From the NCBI RefSeq assembly GCF_940670765.1, contig NZ_CALNVW010000031.1:62001-126000 (forward strand): a stretch of DNA of 64,000 nucleotides, in the 5' to 3' direction. Positions 62,431 to 64,000 of the stretch are shown one piece after another. The position numbers and the translations under genes are program-made. This DNA comes from Streptomyces sp. A 4/2 (GTDB lineage Bacteria; Actinomycetota; Actinomycetes; Streptomycetales; Streptomycetaceae). Within the stretch, counting starts at the first letter, position 1; each line of letters starts with the position of its first letter. The notes under the pieces were generated by a model. It had not been told where the DNA came from and made no database searches. It saw nothing but the letters and a program-made list of their open reading frames with translations.

Positions 62431-63516
62431 ATGACGCAGCAGGTCCAAGGGGTTGTGGCCCCAGGCAAGAACGAACCTCTCCGCGTGGAGACGATCCTGG
62501 TCCCGGACCCGGGCCCCGGCGAGGCCGTGGTCAAGGTCCAGGCCTGCGGCGTCTGCCACACGGACCTCCACTACCAGCAGGGCGGGATCAACGACGACTT
62601 CCCGTTCCTGCTCGGGCACGAGGCGGCGGGGATCGTCGAGTCGGTGGGCGCGGGCGTCACCGACGTGGCCCCCGGCGACTTCGTGATCCTCAACTGGCGT
62701 GCGGTGTGCGGCCAGTGCCGGGCCTGTCTGCGCGGCCGGCCGCAGTACTGCTTCGACACGCACAACGCGAAGCAGAAGATGACCCTCACCGACGGAACGG
62801 TGCTCACCCCGGCGCTGGGCATCGGCGCCTTCGCCGAGAAGACGCTCGTCGCGTCCGGCCAGTGCACCAAGGTCGACCCGGCCGTGTCCCCGGCCGTCGC
62901 CGGGCTCCTCGGCTGCGGGGTGATGGCCGGCATCGGCGCCGCCATCAACACCGGACAGGTCGGACGCGGCGACTCGGTGGCGGTCATCGGCTGCGGCGGC
63001 GTCGGTGACGCGGCCGTCGTCGGCGCCCGGCTCGCCGGAGCGGCCCGGATCATCGCCGTCGACATCGACGACAAGAAGCTCGCGACCGCCGTGAAGATGG
63101 GAGCCACGCACACCGTCAACTCCCGTACGACGGACCCGGTCGAGGCGATCCGCGAACTCACCGGCGGCTTCGGCGCGGACGTCGTGATCGAGGCGGTCGG
63201 CCGCCCCGAGACGTACCAGCAGGCCTTCTACGCCCGTGACCTGGCGGGGACGGTCGTCCTGGTGGGCGTCCCGACGCCGGAGATGCGGCTGGAACTCCCG
63301 CTCATCGACGTCTTCGGACGCGGCGGCGCGCTCAAGTCCTCCTGGTACGGGGACTGCCTGCCGTCCCGTGACTTCCCGATGCTCGTCGACCTGCACCAGC
63401 AGGGCCGGATCGACCTCGGCGCCTTCGTCACCGAGACCATCCGGCTCGACGAGGTGGAGAACGCCTTCGCGCGGATGCACGAGGGCGATGTGCTGCGCTC
63501 GGTGGTGGAGTTCTGA
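62431..63516 (+). CDS. S-(hydroxymethyl)mycothiol dehydrogenase
   Basis: A 361-residue zinc alcohol dehydrogenase of the mycothiol-dependent formaldehyde dehydrogenase type. Catalytic zinc ligands are in GVCHTDLHY and GHEAAG, structural zinc in CGQCRACLRGRPQYC, and the nucleotide fold in VIGCGGVGDAAVVGARLAG. It oxidises S-hydroxymethylmycothiol to the S-formyl form and may also reduce S-nitrosomycothiol. The actinobacterial thiol system explains its presence. The ATG at 62431 is chosen; a GTG at 62407 is an alternative. It overlaps the next gene by TGATG. A CATACCGCTCGGTGAC element lies upstream. Confidence 0.93.
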   Translation: MTQQVQGVVAPGKNEPLRVETILVPDPGPGEAVVKVQACGVCHTDLHYQQGGINDDFPFLLGHEAAGIVESVGAGVTDVAPGDFVILNWRAVCGQCRACLRGRPQYCFDTHNAKQKMTLTDGTVLTPALGIGAFAEKTLVASGQCTKVDPAVSPAVAGLLGCGVMAGIGAAINTGQVGRGDSVAVIGCGGVGDAAVVGARLAGAARIIAVDIDDKKLATAVKMGATHTVNSRTTDPVEAIRELTGGFGADVVIEAVGRPETYQQAFYARDLAGTVVLVGVPTPEMRLELPLIDVFGRGGALKSSWYGDCLPSRDFPMLVDLHQQGRIDLGAFVTETIRLDEVENAFARMHEGDVLRSVVEF

Positions 63517-64000
63517 TGGCGGCCCGCATCGACCGTCTCGTCACCTCCGGGACCTTCTCGCTCGACGGCGGCACCTGGGACGTCGACAACAACGTCTGGA
63601 TCGTCGGCGACGACCGGGAGGCGGTCGTCATCGACGCCGCCCACGACGCCGCCGCCATCGAGGACGCGCTCGGCGGCCGTACGCTGCGCGCCATCATCTG
63701 CACGCACGCGCACAACGACCACATCGACGCGGCGCCCGCACTCGCCGCCGCGACCGGGGCACCGATCCTGCTGCACCCGGACGATCTGCCGCTGTGGAAG
63801 ATGACGCACCCGGACCGGCTCCCCGACGGTGAACTCACCGACGGACAGACCCTCTCCGTCGCGGGCACCGGGCTGACGGTGCTGCACACACCGGGTCACG
63901 CACCGGGTGCGGTCTGTCTGTACGCCCCCGAGCTGGCCACCGTCTTCACCGGGGACACGCTCTTCCAGGGCGGGCCCGGCGCGACGGGACGTTCGTTCTC
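63516..64000 (+). CDS. MBL-fold hydrolase, 3' end outside window (probable S-formylmycothiol hydrolase partner)
   Basis: The frame is open from ATG 63516 to the window end (about 161 residues). The metal motif THAHNDHID is near residue 62, with later HTPGHAPGAV and VFTGDTLFQGGPG. The start overlaps the dehydrogenase stop by one base. In mycobacteria an MBL gene sits next to the mycothiol-dependent formaldehyde dehydrogenase, and the product is thought to complete formaldehyde oxidation by hydrolysing the S-formyl intermediate. That role is inferred from position. Confidence 0.85.
   Translation, partial: MAARIDRLVTSGTFSLDGGTWDVDNNVWIVGDDREAVVIDAAHDAAAIEDALGGRTLRAIICTHAHNDHIDAAPALAAATGAPILLHPDDLPLWKMTHPDRLPDGELTDGQTLSVAGTGLTVLHTPGHAPGAVCLYAPELATVFTGDTLFQGGPGATGRSF

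Overview
The window is high-GC actinobacterial chromosomal DNA, almost certainly Streptomyces. The GC-rich third codon position produces long antisense shadow ORFs. TTA codons are nearly absent: I found one in all the coding sequence. Many genes start with GTG, mycothiol-dependent formaldehyde metabolism is present, and TetR/GntR regulators are abundant. From memory, gene order resembles the core-arm stretch of Streptomyces coelicolor around SCO1670-SCO1740. I see no insertion sequence, prophage, CRISPR array, tRNA or rRNA. 56 protein genes are called; the first and last are cut by the window edges.

Layout. 1-4.1 kb: the end of a TPR protein, an alpha/beta hydrolase and a membrane protein. 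4.1-8.6 kb: an SOS-type mutagenesis pair, DnaE2 polymerase plus a reduced Y-family protein, behind a LexA-like box. 8.8-14.3 kb: secreted lipase, methyltransferase, DUF402 protein, GntR regulator, AAA ATPase, secreted GDSL esterase and an 87-aa protein. 14.5-17 kb: a drug-efflux-type ABC pair with a divergent TetR and two operators. 17-23 kb: a type ISP-like protein carrying the only TTA codon, a zinc-ribbon/SPFH pair and an MMPL exporter. 23.2-26.1 kb: homogentisate dioxygenase, a GntR and a TetR. 26.2-29.8 kb: a molybdopterin oxidoreductase and an orphan ABC ATPase. 30-34.9 kb: aldehyde and alcohol dehydrogenases, TetR, acyl-CoA dehydrogenase and YiaA-like protein. 35-37.5 kb: TetR, MaoC hydratase, SoxR and a hypothetical protein. 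37.7-41.8 kb: secreted penicillin-acylase-family enzyme and a NamZ-like muramidase. 41.9-48.3 kb: an acyl-CoA module (SDR, CoA ligase, TetR, acyl-CoA dehydrogenase, aminoglycoside-phosphotransferase-like kinase, MBL hydrolase). 48.5-56 kb: miscellaneous metabolism and transport. 56.2-60.8 kb: an idonate/gluconate operon with a divergent GntR. 60.9-64 kb: an amino-acid permease, mycothiol-dependent formaldehyde dehydrogenase and a partial MBL hydrolase.

How the parts work together. Much of the window is small-molecule and acyl-CoA catabolism under local TetR control. Four operator families can be read from the DNA. (1) A 20-bp CATACCGAC-type palindrome lies before the SDR/ligase operon, the kinase/acyl-CoA dehydrogenase operon and the molybdopterin oxidoreductase. 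(2) An AAACTA-N7-TAGTTT type lies before the aldehyde dehydrogenase and between a TetR and an acyl-CoA dehydrogenase. (3) AAGCGCTTGCTCA lies before a TetR and before the MaoC hydratase. (4) A doubled TACGTAC-type site flanks the ABC ATPase start. The gene set at 41.9-47.3 kb parallels the levulinate/4-hydroxyacid pathway (kinase plus acyl-CoA dehydrogenase plus SDR plus ligase), which is the most interesting biological proposal here.

Non-coding structure is unusual in three ways. Tandem repeats begin exactly at stop codons (after the acyl-CoA dehydrogenase at 34525 and after soxR at 36751). A dispersed AGGGYCTYTCG element occurs five times, twice starting on a TAG stop. Convergent gene pairs are separated by long perfect hairpins.
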